Part shown: positions 9,141 through 17,390 of the stretch, piece after piece
Numbering within the stretch: the stretch's first letter is position 1
Layout of the letters: the number at the start of each line of letters is the position of its first letter
DNA from: JAPLNB01 sp964451955
Lineage (GTDB): Bacteria; Planctomycetota; Phycisphaerae; Tepidisphaerales; Tepidisphaeraceae
Reading direction: 5' to 3'
Assembly (NCBI GenBank): GCA_964451955.1
Contig: CAYVKG010000011.1
Span: 1-64,000 of the forward strand
Length of the DNA: 64,000 nt
Notes under the pieces: generated by a model
The model's input: only the letters and a program-made list of their open reading frames with translations
What the model was told of the DNA's origin: nothing
Databases searched by the model: none
Position numbers and translations under genes: made by a program

Positions 9141-10157
9141 ATGCGCAAATTACAGTCCATTTTGCCGTGCCTTTGCCTCGTTCACCTCTTGCTCCCCATG
9201 GCAATCCTCCTGCCAGCGGCCCTCGCTGCCGAATCCCCCAGGTCCCAGCCCGCCAACGGCTGGGACGCGAGTCTGTTCAATTACGATCGTCCGGCCACGC
9301 TCGTCGTCCAAGAGTCCACACCCAGAGACGATCAGGTGGCCTTCCTTCTCCGCCCTCGGCAACTGCCCGCAAATCCCACTCCGCCCAAGGCCACCGGCCC
9401 CGCCTCACCCCGCGTGGTCGGGCCGGTCAACATCATCCATCTCCAATTCCACGACGCCACAGGCGACATCGTGCCCGCCTTGCTCTGCACCCCCAAAGAC
9501 CTCAAGGGTCCCTATCCGCTCGTCATCGCCATTCACGGGTTCCTCAGCAACAAGTCCCAGGTCTGCTACCAGGTGGCGCCGGCACTGGCCAAACGCGGAT
9601 ACGCCATCCTCGCCCCGGACATGCCCTGCCATGGCGAACGCCCGGGCAGCCCGACCCAGTTCCTTGACGTCAACGACTTCGGCCGCAGTTATCCGAATCT
9701 CCGCCGAGCGGTCGTCGGCGTTCGGCAACTCATCGACTTGGCCGATGCCCGACCTGACATCAAGCACCATGCCGGCGTAACCATCCTGGGCTATTCGATG
9801 GGCTCCTGGATTTCCGCGATCGCGGGTCCCAGTGATCCGCGCATCAAAACGATGATTCTCATGGTGGGCGGAATCCCCGAAATCCCACCCGAAAAGGTGA
9901 TTCATCCTCGCGCATCCGCCGTCGATCCTCGCCTGGCAATCGTCCATTTCGCGGGACGACCGATTCTTCTCCTTAACGGCAAGAAGGATAACCTCGTTCC
10001 TCCTGATTGGGCCGATCGCCTCTTTGCCGCCTGCCCGGAGCCAAAGAAGCAGACGTGGTACGATTCCGGTCATTTCCTCCCCGCCAAGGCATACGAAGAC
10101 GCCGCCACCTGGCTCGCCGAACGTCCCCGCATTCCCCAGAAGCCGCCAGCCAACTGA
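9141..10157 (+). CDS. Secreted alpha/beta hydrolase (dienelactone-hydrolase/acetyl-esterase-like)
   Basis: The product is 338 residues from ATG 9141, preceded by GAGGG; the longer frame adds unrelated sequence. The leader MRKLQSILPCLCLVHLLLPM continues hydrophobic to an ALAAE cleavage site, so the enzyme is exported. The oxyanion region is IAIHGFLSNK, the nucleophile elbow is GYSMGSW, the acid residue is probably Asp in NGKKDNLVPP, and the His is in YDSGHFLP. This order matches exported hydrolases that cleave esters on sugars or small lactones. It stands divergent from the aldehyde dehydrogenase and converges on the Gfo/Idh/MocA gene. The exact ester is unknown. Confidence 0.8.
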   Translation: MRKLQSILPCLCLVHLLLPMAILLPAALAAESPRSQPANGWDASLFNYDRPATLVVQESTPRDDQVAFLLRPRQLPANPTPPKATGPASPRVVGPVNIIHLQFHDATGDIVPALLCTPKDLKGPYPLVIAIHGFLSNKSQVCYQVAPALAKRGYAILAPDMPCHGERPGSPTQFLDVNDFGRSYPNLRRAVVGVRQLIDLADARPDIKHHAGVTILGYSMGSWISAIAGPSDPRIKTMILMVGGIPEIPPEKVIHPRASAVDPRLAIVHFAGRPILLLNGKKDNLVPPDWADRLFAACPEPKKQTWYDSGHFLPAKAYEDAATWLAERPRIPQKPPAN

Positions 10158-10205
10158 CCAATCCCGGATCCGCTTGCCTTGCCGGCTCGCTCGTGACCGG
10201 TCCCG

Positions 10206-11558
10206 CTACAGACCCCAACCCTCGCGGAATTTCGGCTTGATGTGGCTGTTGGCCTCCTCGCTGTTCGTGAACCGCATATTCCCGCCGTCCCATTTCAATT
10301 CCTGGCCAAGCAGCTTGGTCGCGATCACGCCCAACAGCGCGATCTCCGTAAGGGGGCCACCGTATGCCGCAAAGTCCGAGCCAGCTTTGGTTCCATTCTT
10401 GATCGCGTCCAGCCAATCCCGGTGATGGTTCCCGCCCCGTACCCGGGGTAAGGTCTTCGCCGGCAGCTTATACGCCTTCATCTTGGTTTCCGGGAAGATC
10501 CTCACGCCACCTGCCCCGTGCGATCCGTACATGATGTTCCCCTTGTCGCCCAGGACCACCGCGCCAGTGTCCACCACCTTCCGCTCGGGTTCAAGCTCCT
10601 CCGGGCGAGGCAGGCTCGCATACCCGCTGTACCAGTGCAGCGTGATCGGCCCCCGCTTCCCTTTCGCCGCGAACTTGAACTCCATATGCGTGCGCCGCGG
10701 AAACGTGTCGGCGTGGAGTTTCGGATCATAGTTCTCGGCGTCCGCCTTCACGCTGATCGGCGATCCCAGATCCAACGCCCAGAACACCGGGTCAATTACG
10801 TGACACGTCCAATCACCGATGGTGCCCGTTCCAAAGGGCATCCAACTCCGCCAACTCCCCGGCATATACGCTCGGTTGTAGGGCCTGAATTGAGCCGGTC
10901 CCAGCCAAAGATCCCAATCGACGCCTTCGGGCACTGGCTGTGCCTCCTTGATCCGATCAAGCTGTCCCATCGCACTATTGCCCGCGCTGCATCCGGCATG
11001 GATCGTGTGCACATTCCCGCACGCGCCATCCCAGATCCACTCGCAAAACATGCGGATGCTCTCGGAAGAGTGCCCCTGATTGCCCATCTGCGTCACAACC
11101 TTGTTGTCCGTCGCCGCTTTCATCATCTGACGCACTTCGTAGATGGAGTGCGCCAAAGGCTTCTCACAGTACACATGCTTCTTGAGTTTCATCGCCGCGA
11201 TCGCCGCCGCCGCATGGGTGTGGTCAGGCGTGGCGACCACCACAGCATCAATCTCTTTCTCGACCTCCGGTAGCATCTTCCGAAAGTCCCTGAAGCGTTT
11301 CACGTTCGGGTACTTCTGGTAGGCTCCGGCGGCACGCCGGTCGTCCACGTCGCAGAATGCGACGAATTGCTGGCTCGCCAGATTGTCCATGCTGGCTCCT
11401 GCCTGACCGCCGCTCCCGATGAATGCAAGCCGCAGCTTCTCGCTAGGGGGGGTCTGCCCTTGTCCAAGGACGTGCCTTGGGACGATGGTGAAGGTCGCCG
11501 CCGCAACCGCCGAACCGACAAACCCCCGCCGCGTCATGCTAACCCTGTTCGTGCCCAT
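10206..11558 (-). CDS. Tat-exported Gfo/Idh/MocA-family oxidoreductase
   Basis: The product is 450 residues from ATG 11558, which has AGGAGA 5 bases upstream. The N-terminus carries a twin-arginine signal (MTRRGFVGSAVAAATF). The Rossmann fold begins with LRLAFIGSGGQAG, and the family motif EKP is in KHVYCEKPLAHS. The family oxidises or reduces sugars and inositols using NAD(P); the exported planctomycete members are associated with polysaccharide breakdown, probably with cofactor already bound before export. Neighbours include other carbohydrate proteins. The substrate cannot be told from sequence. Confidence 0.85.
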   Translation of the reverse strand: MGTNRVSMTRRGFVGSAVAAATFTIVPRHVLGQGQTPPSEKLRLAFIGSGGQAGASMDNLASQQFVAFCDVDDRRAAGAYQKYPNVKRFRDFRKMLPEVEKEIDAVVVATPDHTHAAAAIAAMKLKKHVYCEKPLAHSIYEVRQMMKAATDNKVVTQMGNQGHSSESIRMFCEWIWDGACGNVHTIHAGCSAGNSAMGQLDRIKEAQPVPEGVDWDLWLGPAQFRPYNRAYMPGSWRSWMPFGTGTIGDWTCHVIDPVFWALDLGSPISVKADAENYDPKLHADTFPRRTHMEFKFAAKGKRGPITLHWYSGYASLPRPEELEPERKVVDTGAVVLGDKGNIMYGSHGAGGVRIFPETKMKAYKLPAKTLPRVRGGNHHRDWLDAIKNGTKAGSDFAAYGGPLTEIALLGVIATKLLGQELKWDGGNMRFTNSEEANSHIKPKFREGWGL

Positions 11559-11662
11559 CAGAGTCTCCTGATCTGGTATAACTGAAAATCGGGCCAATGG
11601 CCCTGTTGGATGATACCGTTTGGTTCATCCCATGTTGCCTGCCAACGGAAGGAGCAACGATC

Positions 11663-12667
11663 ATGTCTCGAACCTGCGCGATCTGGATTTCCGTCCTGCT
11701 GAGCATCTCCTGCCAATCCGCACCCACCGCCACCCTCCGCTCCGCTCCCAAGTTGGTGTTTCCCCACGAAACCGACTGCAACAGCCCCGCATGGTGGGCC
11801 GGCGGTCAGCTGGCGATTCTCAACTCCGCGGGCCATCCTTGGCGAAGCGCCGGCAAAGACCTGTTCGACCTGGCCAACCCGGAGAAAATCGAATACGACA
11901 ACACCGCCAACGGCGGCCGATGGATCGAAGCAGTCTGGCAAACCGGCCCAACCCTCTATGGCTATTACCACAACGAGCCCGGCGGCCTGGCGCCGGGAAC
12001 CACTCTCACCGCCCCAAGAATCGGCGCAGCTAAGTCCACCGACAACGGACGCACCTGGAAAGACCTCGGGATTGTCATGGAGGCCGACCCGGCTACGTTC
12101 AAGCTCGACTCCCAAAATGGCTATTTCATCGGCGGGCACGGTGATTTCTGCGTCTACCTCGATCAGGAGGAAAAATACCTGTACTTCTACTACGGCAACT
12201 ACGGCGGCGATGTCTCCGAGCAGGGCGTCGCCGTGGCAAGAATGGAATGGAAGGACCGCGATCAGCCCGTCGGAAAGGTGCAAAAGTGGTTCCGTGGCAA
12301 CTGGAGCGAGCCGGGTATCCGCGGCAAACTCACACCAATCTGGCCGGCTTTCGTGGCCTGGGAAAGGGAGAACTGCAACGCGTTCTGGGGGCCTTCTATT
12401 CACTGGAATACGCATCTCAGGCGGTATGTGATGCTCCTCAACCGATCAAAGGCCAAAGGCTGGGTCCAGGAGGGAATCTATGTCAGTTTCGCAACGGAAC
12501 TGGGACACCCGAAAGCCTGGTCCACGCCCGTCAAGATACTGAATGGCGGGGCGTGGTATCCGCAGGTCATCGGACTTGAACCGGCCGGCACCGACAAACT
12601 GGCGGGCAAGGTGGCTAGGTTCTTCATGGCGGGAGTCTCACAGCACGAAATCGTGTTTGAGAAATAG
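11663..12667 (+). CDS. Lipoprotein, beta-propeller glycosidase-like (GH43/sialidase-type fold)
   Basis: The product is 334 residues. ATG 11663 follows the strong site GGAAGGAG, and a lipobox (LLSISC) ends the signal, so it is probably surface- or periplasm-anchored. The mature protein shows repeated aromatic blades (KSTDNGRTWKDLGI, FCVYLDQEEKYLYFYY, WGPSIHWNTHLRRYVMLLN) as in five-bladed beta-propeller glycosidases and sialidase-like Asp-box proteins. I could not pick out a full catalytic triad. It diverges from the Gfo/Idh/MocA gene, whose start is about 100 bases away, so both may share a regulatory region. Confidence 0.7.
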   Translation: MSRTCAIWISVLLSISCQSAPTATLRSAPKLVFPHETDCNSPAWWAGGQLAILNSAGHPWRSAGKDLFDLANPEKIEYDNTANGGRWIEAVWQTGPTLYGYYHNEPGGLAPGTTLTAPRIGAAKSTDNGRTWKDLGIVMEADPATFKLDSQNGYFIGGHGDFCVYLDQEEKYLYFYYGNYGGDVSEQGVAVARMEWKDRDQPVGKVQKWFRGNWSEPGIRGKLTPIWPAFVAWERENCNAFWGPSIHWNTHLRRYVMLLNRSKAKGWVQEGIYVSFATELGHPKAWSTPVKILNGGAWYPQVIGLEPAGTDKLAGKVARFFMAGVSQHEIVFEK

Positions 12668-12673
12668 GGCGGT

Positions 12674-13630
12674 TCACCTTAACGCCGCGTCGATGGCGGC
12701 CTTCCCTTTCGTGCACGCGTCGTATGGATCGGGGATCTCCCACGCGTCGATATCCACCCAGCCCCGGAAACCCCCGTCACGCAAAATCCTCAGCGATTGC
12801 GCAATGTTGGCGTGGCCGTCCCCGCACGGCAGATGTTTGCTCGTGCCTCCGTCACGCAGCGTGCCGTCCGTGTCGGTGAGTTGAACATACCCGATGTTCT
12901 TCACGCCGATACGCTCAAGCAACTCGTGCGGCTTGCCGGAGGAGCCATTCATCAGGTCGAAGTGCGAGGGATCGTAGATGATCTTCAGATTGGGGTGGTC
13001 GGCCTGCGCGTGAATGCGCTTCAAGTGGTCTTCCTTGTTGAACACAAAGGGAGGCTCAATTTCAAATGCCGCGATCATGCCCAGATCCGCCACGATCTTG
13101 CCAACTTCGTGGAAGGACTGGGCGAGGCGGTCGATGGCCTGATCGACCGTCTGATTGCGCAAGGAACCTCCGGGCCAGATGCCAATGCAGTCGCACCCGA
13201 GGAGCTTGGCTGTACGCGCGATGTCGGCGAAGGACTCAATCCATCGCTTACGGTTGGATTCGTCGGGGTCAAAGGCGTTGTCGGCGGTGGTCTGGATGGA
13301 GAACGGTCGCAGGCCGAATCCGGCATACAGCCGCCGCAGGGCCACAATCCGATCGCTCTCGGTCGACTTGGGGTATGGGCCCGGGGAAGGCCACAGGTTC
13401 ACCAGTTCCACGCCCTCGAACCCGCTCCGGCTAGCAAAGTCGAGGATTTCCCAGATCGGGTAGTGCTTCTTGTACTTGTCGGCCGAGGAGAGAAATCCGT
13501 TAAGACCGATCGCCGTCCGCCACAGAGGGACTTCACCTGCGGCGGAAGATGAGGACGGCAGAACAGCAGTGAGCGAGGCGGCTGCAAGTGTCCGCAGAAT
13601 GGAGCGACGGGTTGTTTGACTCGTTGACAT
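12674..13630 (-). CDS. Exported sugar phosphate isomerase/epimerase (xylose-isomerase-like TIM barrel)
   Basis: The product is 318 residues with a Tat-like leader (MSTSQTTRRSILRTLAAAS). The barrel strands are recognisable: FEGVELVNLWPSP, LLGCDCIGIWPGG, MIAAFEIEPPFV, LKIIYDPSHFD and GYVQLTDTDGT. Glu and Asp/His residues in EIEPP and YDPSHFD fit the metal site of this family. These enzymes isomerise or epimerise sugars or keto-sugars and frequently accompany Gfo/Idh/MocA oxidoreductases, of which two are within 3 kb. It ends 6 bases from the propeller gene that converges on it. Confidence 0.8.
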   Translation of the reverse strand: MSTSQTTRRSILRTLAAASLTAVLPSSSSAAGEVPLWRTAIGLNGFLSSADKYKKHYPIWEILDFASRSGFEGVELVNLWPSPGPYPKSTESDRIVALRRLYAGFGLRPFSIQTTADNAFDPDESNRKRWIESFADIARTAKLLGCDCIGIWPGGSLRNQTVDQAIDRLAQSFHEVGKIVADLGMIAAFEIEPPFVFNKEDHLKRIHAQADHPNLKIIYDPSHFDLMNGSSGKPHELLERIGVKNIGYVQLTDTDGTLRDGGTSKHLPCGDGHANIAQSLRILRDGGFRGWVDIDAWEIPDPYDACTKGKAAIDAALR

Positions 13631-13801
13631 ACCGGGAAGTCTGCGTTCGGCATCGGCTCAGGTCAAGATGAATCCCCCCAGATCTCCATCGCCCATCGGT
13701 CGACCGTCTCTGCGAATCCTCCTTCACCAGCCGAGTCTTGGCAATAAGTGTACCGGACGGGCGTTGAACAGGTTGGACGCAGCCACGAACCGGAGGCAAT
13801 T

Positions 13802-14698
13802 ATGAGGCTGACAACTGGAATCGCGGTGCTGTTGGGAATCGCGTTGTTAAACGGGCTGGCGAGGGCGGCCGAGAAAGAGGAGAAGAAGGCCGGGGAGGCA
13901 AAAACCAAACTGCAGCCGAAAACCGAGTTGAAGGCCGAGCAAAAAGCCATTGACCTGAGACTCGAGCGCATGGCCAACCAGATGAGGGAGCTTCAAGAGC
14001 AGATCAAGCAGATGAAGCAGCAGATAGCGGCCGGTGGACAACGCGGCGACAGGCCAATCGCCGAGGGGCGAAGGGGCACGCTGCCGCGGGGGCCGGCCAT
14101 GCGAGGAGGCGGGCGGGGTGGCCCCTCCGGCGATTTCACGCCCACGGGCAGGGGGATGAGGGGGCGAATCGGTCCTGGAATGCCTCCAATCGGACCGGGA
14201 TTCCGCGGCGCAATGCAACGGCCCATGAGAGGAATGGAACAACGCGGCCTCGATCGCGGGCGAATTGAGGCGGCCCCTGCAAGATCGATTGCTCCGGTCG
14301 ATGAGATGCTGGCAAGGATCGAGCAGCGCATTGCCGCATTCCGCAAGGAGCTCAGGCAGCAGCCTAGGCCGCGCGTGATGGCGGAGCGCTTGCGGGACAT
14401 TCTGCGGGAGCATGTGAAGCGATTGGATCGGTTTCTGGAGGAAGGCAGGCCGGTTGCAAAGCCCGAGGCTGCTGGGCCAAAGGTGGAGCGGCGCGACGAA
14501 CCGGTTCGCGAGCGGCGGATTGAGCTGAAGCCGGACCGGCCTGAACTTCAGCGAGTCACCCCCGATGCGAAGCCGGGTCAGCCCGAGGCAAAACGCGTTG
14601 TCCCGGCACTGCGGCGGGACCGGCCCGAATCGCACTCCGACCGGCCGCAACGCGAGCAGGATCGGCGGCCTGAGGACAGCCGACCCGAGCGGAGGTAG
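13802..14698 (+). CDS. Secreted, coiled-coil and Arg/Pro/Gly-rich protein of unknown function
   Basis: The product is 298 residues from ATG 13802, preceded by GGAGG. A signal peptide (MRLTTGIAVLLGIALLNGLA) is followed by a highly charged Lys/Glu segment and a coiled coil (IDLRLERMANQMRELQEQIK). Then comes a glycine-rich region (GRMRGRIGPGMPP-type) and a long Arg/Pro/Glu-rich tail with repeated R-P and K-P steps. Codons here end in G more than in neighbouring genes. I recognise no family. The composition suggests a scaffold or a nucleic-acid- or polyanion-binding surface protein, but nothing proves this. Confidence 0.65.
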   Translation: MRLTTGIAVLLGIALLNGLARAAEKEEKKAGEAKTKLQPKTELKAEQKAIDLRLERMANQMRELQEQIKQMKQQIAAGGQRGDRPIAEGRRGTLPRGPAMRGGGRGGPSGDFTPTGRGMRGRIGPGMPPIGPGFRGAMQRPMRGMEQRGLDRGRIEAAPARSIAPVDEMLARIEQRIAAFRKELRQQPRPRVMAERLRDILREHVKRLDRFLEEGRPVAKPEAAGPKVERRDEPVRERRIELKPDRPELQRVTPDAKPGQPEAKRVVPALRRDRPESHSDRPQREQDRRPEDSRPERR

Positions 14699-14735
14699 AC
14701 CGCCGATGGGGGACCGTCAGGTCATGCTCAACCAA

Positions 14736-14762
14736 CCACCCGTACGCCCTGCGGACGGGTGG
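14736..14762. terminator. Probable hairpin terminator between convergent genes
   Basis: CCACCCGT (14736-14743) pairs perfectly with ACGGGTGG (14755-14762) around an 11-base loop. It sits in the 82-base gap between two convergent genes. There is no T-tract on either side, so it may need a factor or may only stall. Confidence 0.45.
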
Positions 14763-14780
14763 TCCACCCCATCGTAACGA

Positions 14781-15827
14781 TCACCCCAGCCGCACCTCTC
14801 TGCCAGTCTCCCCGCTTTCCAGCACCGCTTCCATCATTTGCTGAACCTCGTAGCCGTGCCGCAGGGGTGCCTGGCACCGCTCGTTGTCCAGGCAGCAATC
14901 TATGAAATGCCCGGCCACGTTGTCCCACGCGGAGTCGGGTTTCTGCTGAATCTTCACCAGTGTGTCCGTGGGCTGCCCGTTCTCCGTGCGGTAGATGGTG
15001 GGGGGGTACATCCGGGCCCCGCCTTCCGAGCCAAAGATCTCAATCTGGAACTCCTCCGGCTGGTGGGAGGCCCAGAACGATTCAACCTGAAGGCCAATAT
15101 TGTCCTCGAACCGGATGAAACCCCCAGCGTAATCGTCGGCGGCAAACTGCTTCCACGTGGACTTGGGCGGAGCCTTGAATTCCCAGTAGCCTTCGCCGCG
15201 AGGACCAAACTGTGCTCCGGCGACCCCAACGGCGGAAATGGGCTTCGGGAAGCCAAGCAGGGCCCAGGCCGCGTCCAGGCAGTGGACGCCCATGTCGCGA
15301 AAAGCGCCCCCACCCTTCTGAATGAATCCCAGGTTCCAGGCGGGGATCCCGGAACGGCGAATCGAGCGAGCCTTCGCGTAGTAAATCCGGCCGAAAAAAC
15401 GCCTCCTGGCTAGATTGGCCAAGTGCATGGCTTCGGGGCTGAAACGGCAGGAGAGAGACATCATATTAACCAGCCCGGATGATTCGGCGGCGGCGACGAG
15501 CGTCTTGGCTAGCTTAAGGTCGTGGCCGAGCGGCTTGGTGCACAACACGTGCTTCCCCGCCCGAATCGCGTCCAACGCCATGGAAATATGGAGCTGGTTG
15601 GGTGTGCCTACGAAGACCGCGTCTACCTCCTTGTCTTTCAGCATGTCGCGGTAGTTGGTATACTTGCGGGTGGGTTCGGGCAACTCCTTCTGGAAATCGT
15701 CCATCTTCTCCTTCACGATGTCGCAGAGTGCCACCACCCGCCCTCGGGGGTTGGATGCGATCGCCTTCCCATTCTGACGCCCGATGCCCATCCCGATTAT
15801 GCCTGCCCGGAGAATCTTGTTTGCCAT
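14781..15827 (-). CDS. Gfo/Idh/MocA-family oxidoreductase, cytoplasmic
   Basis: The product is 348 residues and lacks an export signal, unlike the one at 10206. It opens with the Rossmann motif RAGIIGMGIGRQNG. The family's catalytic Lys-Pro appears as TKP in GKHVLCTKPLGHDL, a common variant of EKP. The second domain carries GGAFRDMGVHCLDAAW, where the His in this family normally contacts substrate. It is probably an NAD(P)-dependent dehydrogenase of a sugar or inositol derivative. It converges with the charged-protein gene and diverges from the unknown secreted protein at 15948. Confidence 0.85.
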   Translation of the reverse strand: MANKILRAGIIGMGIGRQNGKAIASNPRGRVVALCDIVKEKMDDFQKELPEPTRKYTNYRDMLKDKEVDAVFVGTPNQLHISMALDAIRAGKHVLCTKPLGHDLKLAKTLVAAAESSGLVNMMSLSCRFSPEAMHLANLARRRFFGRIYYAKARSIRRSGIPAWNLGFIQKGGGAFRDMGVHCLDAAWALLGFPKPISAVGVAGAQFGPRGEGYWEFKAPPKSTWKQFAADDYAGGFIRFEDNIGLQVESFWASHQPEEFQIEIFGSEGGARMYPPTIYRTENGQPTDTLVKIQQKPDSAWDNVAGHFIDCCLDNERCQAPLRHGYEVQQMMEAVLESGETGREVRLG

Positions 15828-15947
15828 GGTGGCTCATAATCTACCACGAGCGGACCACGAGGTCTTCCAGTCTTGTCAACACGCCCTGTTCAGAGGATAT
15901 TAACGGTATCACAAGATCGGGCTAACGCGAAAACACGTGGTGCGGGT

Positions 15948-17036
15948 ATGGCGAGCCGGCGACAGAGCATCTGGGTGGTGATGGGCCTGCTTCTGTTGGC
16001 GGTGGGGCAGTGGGGCCTGGCCTTGGAGACCGATCAGTTCACGGTCCCGCCTCAGCCCCTGGTGGATCTGGGGGCCGAGTTCCAGACCGAGGTGGTCAAG
16101 GCACTGGAAATGGCCGTGGGACGTGTCAATGAGCAGTATGATGAGCACATCGCCAAGGCGAGCCGAGCCCCGTTCGATTTCATTCGCAGATCAGAATTGC
16201 AGAAGGCAGCGGTGCGGCTCACCGAGACGCACATCGCCAGGGCTGTGTATGACGCCACCGTCCGCGGCGGTTCGGCACAGTGCCACCTCGAGGCTTGGGT
16301 TCGGTATGGCGAGTTCCAACAGCAACCGATGAAATTCGACCCCTGGCCGAAAGACTCCGTGTATGACACGCTGACGCGCCCGATTCTGATGGTCATTATT
16401 TCGCCAACCGTCAGATTCAACAACGTGTATCTTGGCAGCGACAAGATCGGGCATATCTTCGAACAGGGATACGAGTATTACGAGGTCTTCGAAAAGGAAC
16501 GCAAAACAACTGGCGACGAAACGGCGGCCTATCGGAAGGCCGTTCAACTCGGGATTAATCAGGAAAACGGCTATTTCGGAATGGGGATCGACAACGTCTA
16601 TTCCAATGCGGACCTCGCGGCCAACTACGCGGGCTTGAAGTTCTACCTGAACCTGACCCGGCCAATCGTGATTGATGGCAAGAGACACGACCCCCTTCTG
16701 GTTCTCCAAAACAACCGGTGGCGCCTCACGGAGGCCACCAAACGCGATTTCATGAGGGTCTACATCACGGAGCATCTCAATGAGGCGATGAATCCGTGCA
16801 AATACGGATGGCCTTTACGCGTCGGCGTGCGCGCGAACGTCAAGAAACTGTCTTCCAAATGGATGGCGTTCTACGCGTCAAACCCCCAGCGCGAGAGCCG
16901 GCGCATGGTAGAGTTGACCACCTGGTATGGGGAGAATTACGGGCACAGCGGGTTTGACAAGGTCGTCGGGTTCGTCGAGCCCGCAAAAATCGAACCGAGA
17001 ACCGAACCGCCGCATCGGACCAAGCTGACAGGCTGA
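15948..17036 (+). CDS. Secreted protein of unrecognised family
   Basis: The product is 362 residues from ATG 15948 with a signal peptide (MASRRQSIWVVMGLLLLAVG). The mature part is mixed alpha/beta, with an invariant-looking segment NVYLGSDKIGHIFEQGYEYY. There Asp, Lys and His are spaced in a way that suggests a metal or catalytic site. A later GYFGMGIDNVYSNADLAANY and a helical C-terminus follow. I cannot name the family. It has balanced codon use like its immediate neighbours and no partner in the window that points to a role. Confidence 0.65.
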   Translation: MASRRQSIWVVMGLLLLAVGQWGLALETDQFTVPPQPLVDLGAEFQTEVVKALEMAVGRVNEQYDEHIAKASRAPFDFIRRSELQKAAVRLTETHIARAVYDATVRGGSAQCHLEAWVRYGEFQQQPMKFDPWPKDSVYDTLTRPILMVIISPTVRFNNVYLGSDKIGHIFEQGYEYYEVFEKERKTTGDETAAYRKAVQLGINQENGYFGMGIDNVYSNADLAANYAGLKFYLNLTRPIVIDGKRHDPLLVLQNNRWRLTEATKRDFMRVYITEHLNEAMNPCKYGWPLRVGVRANVKKLSSKWMAFYASNPQRESRRMVELTTWYGENYGHSGFDKVVGFVEPAKIEPRTEPPHRTKLTG

Positions 17037-17390
17037 ATTGCCGCCAGGGGGCAGCTATCTCGCATGCCTCAGTCACGCATCGTCGTTCCCCTCTCGGTGA
17101 ATATGCCCCACCCAGCCTGATTGAATTGTACGCCAATCCGGAATGTGGCCTCAGCACGAAACGGTGCCGATCCAATACCCTCAAACAAGATGCCCACACG
17201 CGGAGGCACGGCCTGGCAACCACCGGTCCACCATGCCGCAACTTTGACCGGAGTCATTGCTTCTTCCGGATTGGCAATGTCGGTATGATGAACTCCGGTA
17301 ACTTCCCAGACAGTACCCGGTCAGGCGGTCCCTGTTGTGCACACGCCCGCGGCAATTCACGGCTTTCTGGCTTTCAGTTCGAGTCAATCC
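17037..17390. other. Intergenic stretch upstream of the F5/8C-type gene
   Basis: This 354-base gap has no supported gene. A TATGAT hexamer near 17284 could be a -10 element for the next gene, but no matching -35 lies at the usual distance. Confidence 0.3.
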
